Source: Actinomadura fibrosa
Lineage (GTDB): Bacteria; Actinomycetota; Actinomycetes; Streptosporangiales; Streptosporangiaceae
DNA: 64,000 bases
Reading direction: 5' to 3'
Assembly (NCBI RefSeq): GCF_900659615.1
Contig: NZ_CAACUY010000019.1
Span: 19,876 to 83,875, forward strand
The notes below the pieces were generated by a model that did no database searches, was not told the origin of the DNA, and saw only the letters and a list, made by a program, of their open reading frames with translations. A program made the position numbers and the translations under genes. Numbering within the stretch: the stretch's first letter is position 1; each line of letters opens with the position of its first letter. Positions 45,532 to 53,528 of this stretch are shown here, in pieces.

Positions 45532-46143
45532 ATGGGTAGCGTGACCGCCGAACCCTCCCTGGACCGCCGCGCCCGCCGCACCCGCGCCGCCCTGCGCGCG
45601 GCGCTGCTGGACCTGATCGCCGAGCGCCCGCTGAGCCGGATCGCGGTCTCCGACGTGACGAGACGCGCCGACGTCAACCGCTCGACCTTCTACGAGCACT
45701 ACGACGACGTGCACGGCCTCGCGGCCGACGCGTGCACCCGCACGTTCGACGAGCTGATCGCGGCCACGCCGGTGCTGCTGCCCGTCTCCGGCGAGGCCGA
45801 GCGGCGCCGCGGGCGCGCGGAACTCGCCGCCGTCTTCGCGCACATCGCGGAGCGCGCCGGCCTCTACCGCGCCCTCCTCGGCCCGGACGGCAGCGCGCGT
45901 GTCATCGACCACCTGCACCAGCGGCTCACCATCGCCGTCCACGTCAACCTCACCCGCCCCGGCGACGGCGGCACCCACGCCGGCGACCCGGCGGCCGTCC
46001 CGCACGACCCCGCGGCCGCCGCCCTGGCCGGAGCGCTCCTCGGCGCGGCCACCGACTGGCTGCGCCGCGGCTGCCCGACCACCCCCGACCGGCTCGCCGA
46101 CTCGCTCTGGACGGGCCTGACCGAGACGATCGCGAACGCCTGA
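45532..46143 (+). CDS. TetR-family transcriptional regulator
   Basis: 203 residues. The N-terminal helix-turn-helix reads RTRAALRAALLDLIAERPLSRIAVSDVTRRADVNRSTFYEHYDDVHGLAADA. The C-terminal ligand domain is not recognisable beyond TetR. ATG 45532; GTG 45541 is an alternative. Divergent from the SDR gene it probably controls; convergent with the HxlR gene, 14 bases away. Confidence 0.9.
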   Translation: MGSVTAEPSLDRRARRTRAALRAALLDLIAERPLSRIAVSDVTRRADVNRSTFYEHYDDVHGLAADACTRTFDELIAATPVLLPVSGEAERRRGRAELAAVFAHIAERAGLYRALLGPDGSARVIDHLHQRLTIAVHVNLTRPGDGGTHAGDPAAVPHDPAAAALAGALLGAATDWLRRGCPTTPDRLADSLWTGLTETIANA

Positions 46144-46157
46144 GCGCGCGGCGGCCG

Positions 46158-46667
46158 TCAGGTCCCGGGCTCGGCGGCGAAGCGCTCGCGGACGTCCGGA
46201 CGGGCCAGCAGCCGGGCGGGGAAGCCGGGCCCCGGGCGCGGAGCGACGTCCTCCGCGCGCAGCGGGGCGCGGCAGTGGGAGCAGACGACCTCGGCCGTAC
46301 TGTCGTGGCCGCACGGCCGGTGCTGGAAGACCACCGGCGGGCCCTCCTCCCCGGCGAGGTGCCGGTTGCCCCACGCGTTCATCGCGGCGATCACGCCGAA
46401 GAAGTCGCGTCCGGACTCGGTCAGCAGGTACTCGTGCCGGACGGGCTGCGTCTCGTAGACGCGCTTCTCCAGCAGCCCGGCCTCGACCAGCCGCCGCAGC
46501 CGGTCGGAGAGCGTGTTGCGGGCGATCCCGAGGCTCCGCTGGAACCCGTCGAACCGCCGGACGCCGTAGTAGGCCTCCCGGAGCACGAGCGGCGTCCACC
46601 AGTCGCCGAGCAGGTCCATCGTGCGGGCGATCGAGCACGGCCAGGTGGCGAACGACGTGCGCCTCAT
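46158..46667 (-). CDS. HxlR-type winged-helix regulator
   Basis: 169 residues. The HxlR domain is complete: CSIARTMDLLGDWWTPLVLREAYYGVRRFDGFQRSLGIARNTLSDRLRRLVEAGLLEKRVY, then HEYLLTESGRDFFGVIAAMNAWGNRHL. The C-terminal extension has a possible zinc site (HRPCGHDS, CSHCRAPL). Members sense thiol or quinone electrophiles through Cys residues. It is divergent from the molybdopterin oxidoreductase, which is a plausible target. Confidence 0.9.
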   Translation of the reverse strand: MRRTSFATWPCSIARTMDLLGDWWTPLVLREAYYGVRRFDGFQRSLGIARNTLSDRLRRLVEAGLLEKRVYETQPVRHEYLLTESGRDFFGVIAAMNAWGNRHLAGEEGPPVVFQHRPCGHDSTAEVVCSHCRAPLRAEDVAPRPGPGFPARLLARPDVRERFAAEPGT

Positions 46668-46728
46668 GCCGCCGACACTAGTCGATCCATCTAGCGGACT
46701 CAGCGGGTCAGCCGGGGAGGGCAGGCCC

Positions 46729-46757
46729 TTGCCCGGTCAGTCTTTCTACGCAACTAT
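46729..46757 (+). promoter_or_regulatory. Possible promoter of molybdopterin oxidoreductase gene
   Basis: TTGCCC at 46729-46734 and AACTAT at 46752-46757, spacing 17, about 40 bases before the ATG. Upstream, CTAG at 46678-46681 and 46691-46694 could mark a regulator site. Support is modest. Confidence 0.35.
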
Positions 46758-46796
46758 GGAGGTTCTTCCAGTGATCGCCGACGCGAGGAGCCGTCC

Positions 46797-49061
46797 ATGG
46801 TCGCCGAACCGTCCACCGCGGAATGGCGGGGGAGCGCGTGCATCCTGTGCGAGTGCAACTGCGGGATCGAGATCAGGGTCGGCGCGGACGGCCGGGCCTT
46901 CGAGAAGATCCGCGGTGACCGGCGGCATCCGGCGTCGCGGGGCTACACCTGCAACAAGGCGCTGCGGCTCGACGCCTACCAGAACGGGCGCGCCGGCCGG
47001 ATCACCGCGCCGCTGCGCCGGCGGCCCGACGGGACGTTCGAGGAGATCGGCTGGGACACCGCGATCGCGGAGGTCGCGGCCCGGCTGCGCGAGGTCGAGC
47101 GGGCCCACGGCGGCAAAACGATCTTCTACTACGGCGGCGGCGGGCAGGGCAACCACCTGGGCGGCGCCTACGCGCCCGCGACGATGCGGGCGTTCGGGGC
47201 CCGCTACCGCTCCAGCGCGCTCGCGCAGGAGAAGACCGGCGAGTTCTGGGTCAACGCGCGGATGCTCGGGCGGCCGAACCGCGCGGACGTCGAGCGCTGC
47301 GAGGTCGCGGTGTTCGTCGGCAAGAACCCCTACCAGTCGCACGGGTTCCCGCGGGCCCGCGCGGTGCTCAAGGAGATCGCGAAGGACCCGGCCCGGTCGA
47401 TGGTCGTCATCGACCCGGTGCGGACCGAGACCGCCGACCTCGCCGACTTCCACCTCCAGGTCCGGCCCGGCACGGACGTGTACCTGCTCACGGCGATGGC
47501 GGCCGTGCTCGTCCAGGAGAAGCTGCTCGCCGCGGACTGGCTGGCCGAGCACGCCGACGGGCTGGACGCGGTCACGGCCGTGCTGGCGGACGTCCCGGTG
47601 GGCGAGTACTGCGCGATCAGCGACGTGCCGGAGGACCTCGTCCGCGCCGCCGTCCGCCGGATCGCGGCCGCGTCGTCCGTCGCGGTGCTGGAGGACCTCG
47701 GCGTCCAGATGAACCGCGACTCCACGCTGGTCAGCTACGCCGAGAAGCTGCTGTGGCTGCTGACGGGCAACCTCGGCAACCCGGGCGGCCAGTACGTGTT
47801 CTCCGGCCTCGCCGCGATCGGGCGCGACCGCGGCCACCCGGCGGGGGAGGGGCCGCGAAGCCCGGTGGCGAAGGCGCCGATCATCTCGGGGCTGGTGCCG
47901 TGCAACGTCATCGCCGAGGAGATCCTCACCGACCATCCCGACCGGTACCGGGCGATGCTCGTGGAGAGCGCCAACCCGGCGCACTCCCTCGCGGGCTCCG
48001 CCCGGATGCGTGAGGCGCTGCGCGCGCTGGACGTCCTCGTCGTCATCGACGTGGCGATGACCGAGACGGCCCGGCTCGCCGACTACGTGCTGCCCGCCGC
48101 CACCCAGTTCGAGAAGCACGAGGCGACGTTCTTCAACTTCGACTTCCCCCGCAACGTCTTCCACCTGCGGCACCCCGTCGTCGCGCCGCCGGACGGCGTG
48201 CTCGCCGAGCCGGAGATCCACGCCCGGCTCGTCGAGGCGGCCGGGGCTCTGGGCGAGGACGACTACGCGCCGCTGCGGGAGGCCCTGGCCCGCGGGCGGG
48301 GCGAGTTCGCCGCGCGCTTCGTCGAGACGCTCCAGGCCCGCCCCGGGTTGATGCGGCTCGCGTCCGTCCTGCTGTACCGGACGCTCGGCCCCACCCTGCC
48401 CGGCGGTGCCGCGGCCGCGGCGGCGCTGTGGCCGCTCGCGCACCAGTGCGCCCAGGAGAACCCCGAGGGCGTCCGCCGGGCCGGGTACGGCGAGGGCGAG
48501 GCCGCGGGCGAGGCGCTGTTCGACGCGATCGTCGCGTCCCCGCACGGCGTCGTGATCACCGACGATCCGCAGGACGAGACCTGGCGGCGGCTCGGCGGGC
48601 GGCGGGTCCGGCTCGACGTGCCCGAGCTGCTCGCCGAGATCGCCGCGCTGGACGGCCGGCCCCGTCCGCCGGAGCCGGCGGGCGCCTGGCCGTTCGTGCT
48701 GTCGGCGGGCGAGCGCCGCGCGTTCACCGCCAACACGATCATCCGCGACCCGGCCTGGCGCAGGCGCGACCCGGCCGGCGCGCTGCGGATGAGCACGGCG
48801 GACGCCGCCCGGCTCGACGTCGCCGCGGGCGACCGGGTGCGGCTGACCACCGCGCAGGGCGAGACCGTGGTCGCCGTGGAGCCCACCGACCGCATGCGGC
48901 CGGGCCACCTGTCCCTGCCCAACGGCTACGGCCTCACCTCCGCGGAGGGCTCGGTCGCGGGCGCGGCGCCGAACGAGCTGACCCGGCCGGAGGACCGCGA
49001 CGCGTTCGCCGGTACGCCCTGGCACAAGTACGTCCCGGCCCGCGTCGAGCCTGTGGCCTGA
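46797..49061 (+). CDS. Molybdopterin (bis-MGD) oxidoreductase with N-terminal 4Fe-4S site
   Basis: 754 residues. The iron-sulfur domain is at the N-terminus (SACILCECNCGIEIRV ... GYTCNKALRLD: a CxxCxxxC-type cluster motif plus the fourth Cys). Then come the molybdopterin domains (IFYYGGGGQGNHLGG, VFVGKNPYQSHGFPRARAVL, MVVIDPVRTETADLADFHLQVRPGTD, LLTGNLGNPGGQYVFSG) and the C-terminal dinucleotide-binding barrel (LRMSTADAARLDVAAGDRVRLTTAQGETV). No Cys or Sec is seen at the usual metal-ligand region near ALAQEKTGEFW, so the Mo/W ligand differs from that of formate dehydrogenases. No small subunit gene is nearby. GAGGAG lies before the ATG. Confidence 0.9.
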   Translation: MVAEPSTAEWRGSACILCECNCGIEIRVGADGRAFEKIRGDRRHPASRGYTCNKALRLDAYQNGRAGRITAPLRRRPDGTFEEIGWDTAIAEVAARLREVERAHGGKTIFYYGGGGQGNHLGGAYAPATMRAFGARYRSSALAQEKTGEFWVNARMLGRPNRADVERCEVAVFVGKNPYQSHGFPRARAVLKEIAKDPARSMVVIDPVRTETADLADFHLQVRPGTDVYLLTAMAAVLVQEKLLAADWLAEHADGLDAVTAVLADVPVGEYCAISDVPEDLVRAAVRRIAAASSVAVLEDLGVQMNRDSTLVSYAEKLLWLLTGNLGNPGGQYVFSGLAAIGRDRGHPAGEGPRSPVAKAPIISGLVPCNVIAEEILTDHPDRYRAMLVESANPAHSLAGSARMREALRALDVLVVIDVAMTETARLADYVLPAATQFEKHEATFFNFDFPRNVFHLRHPVVAPPDGVLAEPEIHARLVEAAGALGEDDYAPLREALARGRGEFAARFVETLQARPGLMRLASVLLYRTLGPTLPGGAAAAAALWPLAHQCAQENPEGVRRAGYGEGEAAGEALFDAIVASPHGVVITDDPQDETWRRLGGRRVRLDVPELLAEIAALDGRPRPPEPAGAWPFVLSAGERRAFTANTIIRDPAWRRRDPAGALRMSTADAARLDVAAGDRVRLTTAQGETVVAVEPTDRMRPGHLSLPNGYGLTSAEGSVAGAAPNELTRPEDRDAFAGTPWHKYVPARVEPVA

Positions 49062-49104
49062 CCGCCGCCCGCCCCCGCCGGGGGCGGGTCGGGCGGCGGT
49101 CAGG
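49057..49104. terminator. Strong bidirectional hairpin terminator
   Basis: CCTGACCGCCGCCCG at 49057-49071 pairs perfectly with 49090-49104. The loop contains a second hairpin, CCCCC-GCC-GGGGG (49072-49084). It includes the molybdoenzyme stop codon and ends one base before the opposing SDR stop codon, so it serves both convergent genes. There is no T run, as is common in GC-rich actinobacteria. Confidence 0.75.
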
Positions 49105-49105
49105 C

Positions 49106-49810
49106 TCAGGCGACCTGCGGGTACAGGGTGGCCAGGTCGGCGGCGAGACCGGCCTTCACGCGGCGGGACAGCTCGTCGACCAGGACCTCGGGGGCGTCGC
49201 CCTCGATGCCGTCCAGCGCCTGCTCCGCGACGTCCCGCGGCGCGACCTTGGGGCCTTCGACGCCCGCGGCCATGTCGGTGTCGACGTAGCCGACGTGCAG
49301 CCCGGTCACGGTGATGCCGCGCGGGCGCAGCGCGAGGCGCAGCGCGTTGGTCTGCGACCACAGCGCCGACTTGGACGCGCTGTACGCCTCGGCGCCCGGG
49401 ATCGTGATCCACGAGAGCACCGAGTGCACGTTGAGGATGTGCCCGCCGCCGTTGCGCTCCAGGACCGGCACGAACGCCCGGGTCGTGAGCAGCGGCCCGA
49501 AGAAGTTGACGTCGAACTCCCGCCGGACGTCCTCGACCGGGGAGCCGAGGAAGGACGCGGCGGACAGCGTCCCGGCGTTGTTGATCAGGATCGTCGCGTC
49601 GGACGCCGCCGCGGCGGCCGCCGCCACCGAGTCCGGATCGGTGACCTCCAGCGCCAGCGGCACCGCGTCCGGGTGGCCGACCGCGCCCGCGGTGCGCGCC
49701 GTCGCGTAGACCTTCGCGGCGCCGCGCTCGTAGAGCGCCTCCACGAGCGCCCTGCCGATGCCGCGGCTGCCTCCGGTGACGAGCGCCACCGCGCCCTCGA
49801 TGCTGGTCAT
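49106..49810 (-). CDS. SDR-family NAD(P) oxidoreductase
   Basis: 234 residues from ATG 49810, with GGGAG upstream. Cofactor loop VALVTGGSRGIGRALVEALYERGA, NNAG in ILINNAGTLSAASF, active site Ser in LNVHSVLSWITIP and Tyr-x3-Lys in AEAYSASKSALWSQ. Substrate unknown. Divergent from a TetR gene with two operator palindromes between them, so it is very likely TetR-regulated. Confidence 0.92.
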   Translation of the reverse strand: MTSIEGAVALVTGGSRGIGRALVEALYERGAAKVYATARTAGAVGHPDAVPLALEVTDPDSVAAAAAAASDATILINNAGTLSAASFLGSPVEDVRREFDVNFFGPLLTTRAFVPVLERNGGGHILNVHSVLSWITIPGAEAYSASKSALWSQTNALRLALRPRGITVTGLHVGYVDTDMAAGVEGPKVAPRDVAEQALDGIEGDAPEVLVDELSRRVKAGLAADLATLYPQVA

Positions 49811-49826
49811 GACCCACTCCCTCTCT

Positions 49827-49870
49827 GGAAACCGATCGGTTTCCCCTCGACTGTAAACCGATCGGTTTCC
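49827..49870. promoter_or_regulatory. Two TetR operator palindromes
   Basis: GGAAACCGATCGGTTTCC (49827-49844) is a perfect 18-bp palindrome. A second copy at 49853-49870 is identical except for its second base (GTAAACC start). Centres are 26 bp apart, on the order of two and a half helical turns. They fill the 90-bp spacer of divergent SDR and TetR genes and are the obvious binding sites of that TetR. Confidence 0.85.
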
Positions 49871-49900
49871 ATCGCGCAAACGGGGACGTAGGCTGGCCCC

Positions 49901-50488
49901 ATGACGAGTCCGACTGCCTCCTCGGCGGCGCCGTCCGCCTCCACGCGCGACCGCCTGCTCGACGCCGCGGCCGACCTCTTCTACCGGGAGGGGGTGAGCG
50001 TCGGCGTCGAGGCGCTGTGCCGCTCGGCGGGGGTGTCGAAGCGGTCGATGTACCAGCTGTTCGGCAGCAAGGACGAGGTGGTGGCGGCGAGCCTGGAGCG
50101 GAGGGCGCCCTCCTACCGGGCGTCCCTGCTGCCTCCGGACGGCGACGGCAGGCCGCCGCGCGCCCGGATCCTGCACGTGTTCGAGCGCCTGGAGGCGATG
50201 GCGGCCGAGCGGGACTTCCGGGGCTGCCCCTTCGTGGCGGCCGCCGTCGAGGTCAAGTCGCCCGAGCATCCGGCCAGCCTCGTCGCCCGCCGCGCCAAGG
50301 ACGCGCTGGCCGGGTTCTTCGAGCGCGAGGCCGAGCAGGCCGGTGCTGCGGATCCCGCGCAGTTGGCGCGGCAGCTCCTCGTGGTGTTCGACGGATCCAG
50401 CGTCAGAGCGGTCGTCCAGGCCCAGGGCCTCGACGGCCTGGCCGTCACGACGGCCGCCGCCCTCCTGGACGCCGCCGGCCTGCGCTGA
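49901..50488 (+). CDS. TetR-family transcriptional regulator
   Basis: 195 residues. Helix-turn-helix: STRDRLLDAAADLFYREGVSVGVEALCRSAGVSKRSMYQLFGSKDEVVAASLE. The C-terminal domain has ERDFRGCPFVAAAVEVKSPEHPA, seen in the TetR_C YbiH/YcdC-like group. It probably represses itself and the divergent SDR gene through the twin palindromes, 30 bases before its ATG. Confidence 0.92.
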   Translation: MTSPTASSAAPSASTRDRLLDAAADLFYREGVSVGVEALCRSAGVSKRSMYQLFGSKDEVVAASLERRAPSYRASLLPPDGDGRPPRARILHVFERLEAMAAERDFRGCPFVAAAVEVKSPEHPASLVARRAKDALAGFFEREAEQAGAADPAQLARQLLVVFDGSSVRAVVQAQGLDGLAVTTAAALLDAAGLR

Positions 50489-50561
50489 CTGAACCGGCGC
50501 GAAGACCGCGTCCGAGCGCGGCGCACGGAACGGCGGCCCGGGAAACCCCGAGGTATGGCGT

Positions 50562-51923
50562 TCAGGTCGATTTCGTGGAGTTCCGTTGGAAGTTCAGGAA
50601 GTCGCGATACCAGTCGGCGCTGAGCTTGGGGGTGCGGCGGCCGGTCGCGCGGTCGACCGAGACCAGGCCGAACGCGGGGCCGTAGCCGTGGGCCCACTCG
50701 AAGTTGTCGAGGAGCGTCCACACGAAGTAGCCGCGCACGTCCGCGCCCTGGGCGTGCGCGTCCGCGACGGCCTCGATGTGCCTGCGGAGGAAGCCGATCC
50801 GGTCGTGGTCGGCGACGCGCCCGTCCCGGACGCCGGTGTCGGGGAAGGCGGCGCCGTTCTCGGTGATCACGATCGGTACCGCCGGGTATTCCTTGTGCAG
50901 CCGGACGAGGAGGTCCGTGAGGCCCTGCGGCGTGATGGGCCAACCCAGGCCGGTGGTCTCGCCACGGCGCACGGGCGTCCCGTCCGCGTCGATCGTCTCG
51001 GTGAAGTAGTAGTTCACGCCGAGGACGTCGAGCGGCGCGGCGATCAGGTCGAGGTCGCCGGACAAGACGGGCAGGTCGATGCCCTCGGCGGCCAGGGCGG
51101 CGCGGACGTCGGCGGGGTACCGGCCGCGCAGCAGCGGGTCGAGGAACATGCGGAGGCCGAACGCGTCGGCGCTGTCGGCGGCGGCGCAGGCGCCGGGGGA
51201 GTCCGGGACGGTGGGCGTGAGGTTCAGCGTGATGCCGAACGCGCGGCCGTCACGTCCGGTCTCGCGCATCCGCCGCAGCGCCTCGCCGTGGCCGAGCAGC
51301 AGGTGGTGGACGGCCCGCATCGCCGCCCGGCGGTCGCGGCGGCCGGGCGCGTGGATGCCGTCCGCATAGCCGTACATCGCGACGCACCAGGGCTCGTTCA
51401 GAGTGGTCCAGGAGGTCACCCGGTCGCCGAGGCGGTCGAACACCAGCATGGCGTAGTCGGCGAAGCGGAAGGCGGTGTCGCGCTCGGGCCAGCCGCCCGC
51501 GTCCTCCAGTTCCTGGGGCAGGTCCCAGTGGTAGAGGGTGATCCACGGATCGACGCCGGCGGCGAGCAGCGCGTCCACGAGGCGGTCGTAGAAGTCGAGG
51601 CCGCGGGCGTTGACCGGTCCGCGGCCGGACGGCTGGACGCGGGGCCACGACACCGAGAAGCGGTAGGCGCCGACCCCGAGCCCGGCGACGAGCGCCACGT
51701 CCTCGGGCATCCGGTGGTAGTGGTCGCAGGCGACCTCGCCGGTGTCGCCGCCGGTCACGTTGCCGGGCGTCCGGCAGAACGTGTCCCAGATGGACGCCGT
51801 CCGGCCGTCCTCCGCGGCGGCGCCCTCGATCTGGTACGCGGACGTGCCGACCCCCCACCGGAAGCCGGCGGGAAGCCGGGACGTCCCGGCGGGCATGCGG
51901 AGTTCGTCGGGCTGGGGCTCCAC
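50562..51923 (-). CDS. GH1 beta-glucosidase/beta-mannosidase
   Basis: 453 residues, no signal peptide, hence cytoplasmic. The family start FRWGVGTSAYQIEGAA is present, with acid/base E177 in TTLNEPW and nucleophile E355 in ITENGAA. The aglycone-site region FEWAHGYGPAFGLVSVD is standard. GH1 enzymes hydrolyse beta-glucosides, and some also beta-mannosides. GTG 51923 has GAGGAG upstream. A LacI-type operator lies 58 bases ahead of it. It is divergent from the LacI gene and belongs to the mannan locus by regulation. Confidence 0.93.
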   Translation of the reverse strand: MEPQPDELRMPAGTSRLPAGFRWGVGTSAYQIEGAAAEDGRTASIWDTFCRTPGNVTGGDTGEVACDHYHRMPEDVALVAGLGVGAYRFSVSWPRVQPSGRGPVNARGLDFYDRLVDALLAAGVDPWITLYHWDLPQELEDAGGWPERDTAFRFADYAMLVFDRLGDRVTSWTTLNEPWCVAMYGYADGIHAPGRRDRRAAMRAVHHLLLGHGEALRRMRETGRDGRAFGITLNLTPTVPDSPGACAAADSADAFGLRMFLDPLLRGRYPADVRAALAAEGIDLPVLSGDLDLIAAPLDVLGVNYYFTETIDADGTPVRRGETTGLGWPITPQGLTDLLVRLHKEYPAVPIVITENGAAFPDTGVRDGRVADHDRIGFLRRHIEAVADAHAQGADVRGYFVWTLLDNFEWAHGYGPAFGLVSVDRATGRRTPKLSADWYRDFLNFQRNSTKST

Positions 51924-51980
51924 GTCGCTCCTCGGGGTGGGTCGCCGGACACCCTCACCCTAGAGACGCCGCGGCGCTCT

Positions 51981-52000
51981 GTCCATAGAGCGTTTTAGTA
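51981..52000. promoter_or_regulatory. LacI-type operator upstream of GH1 gene
   Basis: On the minus strand this reads ACTAAAACGCTCTATGG at its core. It matches the site at 53390-53409 in 16 of 20 positions, including the run TCTATGGAC, and has the central CG of LacI-family operators. It lies between the GH1 and lacI-like starts. Confidence 0.6.
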
Positions 52001-52181
52001 CGCCTCCGGGCGGGACGTGGCCTGGTGTCGGTGAGACACATGGCCGATGTGTCACTCACACGTTGCACCGCGTGAGGCGGTAGATTGGCGGCCGGGCGGC
52101 GCCGGGCCGGGCCGTCCCGTCCGGGTGCGGGACCGGGCAGGCGGCGGCAGGCGCGGAAGCGGCAGGGAGGCGGGCATCGCG

Positions 52182-53255
52182 GTGACGCAGGTGGAATCGG
52201 CGGGCAGGTCGGCGCGCGGATCGGGGGGCGGCTCGGGGAGCGGGGCGCGCAAGGCGACGATCAAGGACGTCGCGGCGCGGGCGGGCGTCTCGCCGTCGGC
52301 GGTGTCGATCGCGCTCCACGACCGGCCCGGCGTCTCCGCGACGACCAAGGAGCGCATCCTCAGGGCGGCGGAGGAGCTCGGCTGGCGCCCGAACCTGGCC
52401 GCGGCGTCGCTGTCCGGGCGCGGCGTCCACACGGTCGGGCTGGCGATCGCCCGGCCCGCCCGGCTGCTCGGCCTCGAACCGTTCTACATGGAGTTCATCT
52501 CGGGCATCGAGAGCGTGCTGAGCAGGCGCTCCTGCTCGCTGCTGCTCCGCGTCATCGAGGCGGACGAGGAGATCGACGTCCACCGGGAGTGGTGGCAGGG
52601 CGGCCGGGTCAACGGCAGCATCCTCGTCGACCTCAAGGTCGACGACCCCCGCGTCCCGGCCCTCGCGAAGATCGGGCTGCCGGCCGTGGTGGTCGGCGAC
52701 CCCTCGCTGGCCGGGCCGTTCGCCGCGGTGTGGACCGACGACGCCGCGGCGATCGGCGAGGCGGTGCGCTACCTCGCGGCGCTCGGGCACCGGCGCGTCG
52801 GCCGGGTCAGCGGCCCCGCCGAGCTCGGCCACTCGGTGATCCGCACGCGGGCCTTCGACGAGGTGACCGCCGAGCTCGGCGTCGAGGGCCGGACGGCGGT
52901 GGCCGACTACTCGCCGGACGGCGGCGCCCGCGCCTGCCGGAGCCTGCTGCTGGCGCCGCAGCGGCCCACGGCGATCATCTTCGACAACGACATCATGGCC
53001 GTCGCCGCGCTCGGCGTCGCCGACGAGTTCGGCCTGTCGGTGCCGCACGACCTGTCGCTCATCGCCTGGGACGACTCGCAGCTCTGCCAGCTCACCCGCC
53101 CGGCGCTGTCGGCGATGCAGCACGACGTCCACTCCTTCGGCGCGGACGTGACCAGGACGCTGTTCGACGTGATGGACGGCGCGGACGCCCCGTCGCACGC
53201 GGTGCGGTCGCCGAGCCTGGTGCCGCGCTCCTCGACCGCCCCTCCGCGTACCTGA
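52182..53255 (+). CDS. LacI-family sugar-responsive repressor
   Basis: 357 residues. A Ser/Gly-rich leader of about 25 residues comes first. Then the LacI headpiece ATIKDVAARAGVSPSAVSIALHDRPGVSATTKERILRAAEELGWRPN and hinge LAAASLSGRG. The periplasmic-binding-like effector domain follows (VGLAIARPARLLGL ... TAIIFDNDIMAVAALGVADEFGLSVPHDLSLIAWDDSQLCQLTRPALSAMQHDV). GTG 52182 has GGGAGG upstream; upstream open frame back to 52047 is less likely. It probably represses the divergent GH1 gene and the downstream mannan operon, released by an oligosaccharide. Confidence 0.92.
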   Translation: MTQVESAGRSARGSGGGSGSGARKATIKDVAARAGVSPSAVSIALHDRPGVSATTKERILRAAEELGWRPNLAAASLSGRGVHTVGLAIARPARLLGLEPFYMEFISGIESVLSRRSCSLLLRVIEADEEIDVHREWWQGGRVNGSILVDLKVDDPRVPALAKIGLPAVVVGDPSLAGPFAAVWTDDAAAIGEAVRYLAALGHRRVGRVSGPAELGHSVIRTRAFDEVTAELGVEGRTAVADYSPDGGARACRSLLLAPQRPTAIIFDNDIMAVAALGVADEFGLSVPHDLSLIAWDDSQLCQLTRPALSAMQHDVHSFGADVTRTLFDVMDGADAPSHAVRSPSLVPRSSTAPPRT

Positions 53256-53324
53256 CCCCGACCGAGCCCCGGCCCGGGAGCGCGACGCCGCACGGCGCGC
53301 GCCCCGGGCCGACGCGTCCGCGCA

Positions 53325-53339
53325 ACTAAACGTTTTAGT
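53325..53339. promoter_or_regulatory. Palindrome downstream of lacI-like gene
   Basis: ACTAAA-CGT-TTTAGT, a perfect 6-3-6 repeat. It resembles the A-rich half of the GH1 operator (CGTTTTAGT). Located 204 bases before the binding-protein gene. Confidence 0.5.
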
Positions 53340-53389
53340 GATCGCGCTACTCGAACGCGGTAACACGTCCGTTCATCACGCCTAAATAA

Positions 53390-53409
53390 CACTAGACCGT
53401 TCTATGGAC
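53390..53409. promoter_or_regulatory. LacI-type operator upstream of sugar ABC operon
   Basis: Core ACTAGACCGTTCTATGG, nearly palindromic about the CG (TAGACCGTTCTA). Shares 16 of 20 bases with the GH1 operator. It lies 120 bases before the binding-protein start and close to an AT-rich stretch (CCTAAATAAC) that may be a -10 region. Confidence 0.6.
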
Positions 53410-53528
53410 ACGGCCGAATGTTGCGTCTAGGTTAAGCAGCCATCAGGCGCCAGGGCCCTGGAGCGGACGTCCGTCGCGCCGCCGGATGCGGTGCGGCACT
53501 GCGAGCACAGACGAGGAAGTGGTGCGAC

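Noticed and set aside
46746..49817. Minus-strand open frame of over 1000 codons opposite the molybdoenzyme gene
   Set aside because: It is Arg/Gly/Val-rich, has no domain and mirrors the GC-biased codons of the real plus-strand gene; only its end coincides with other genes.
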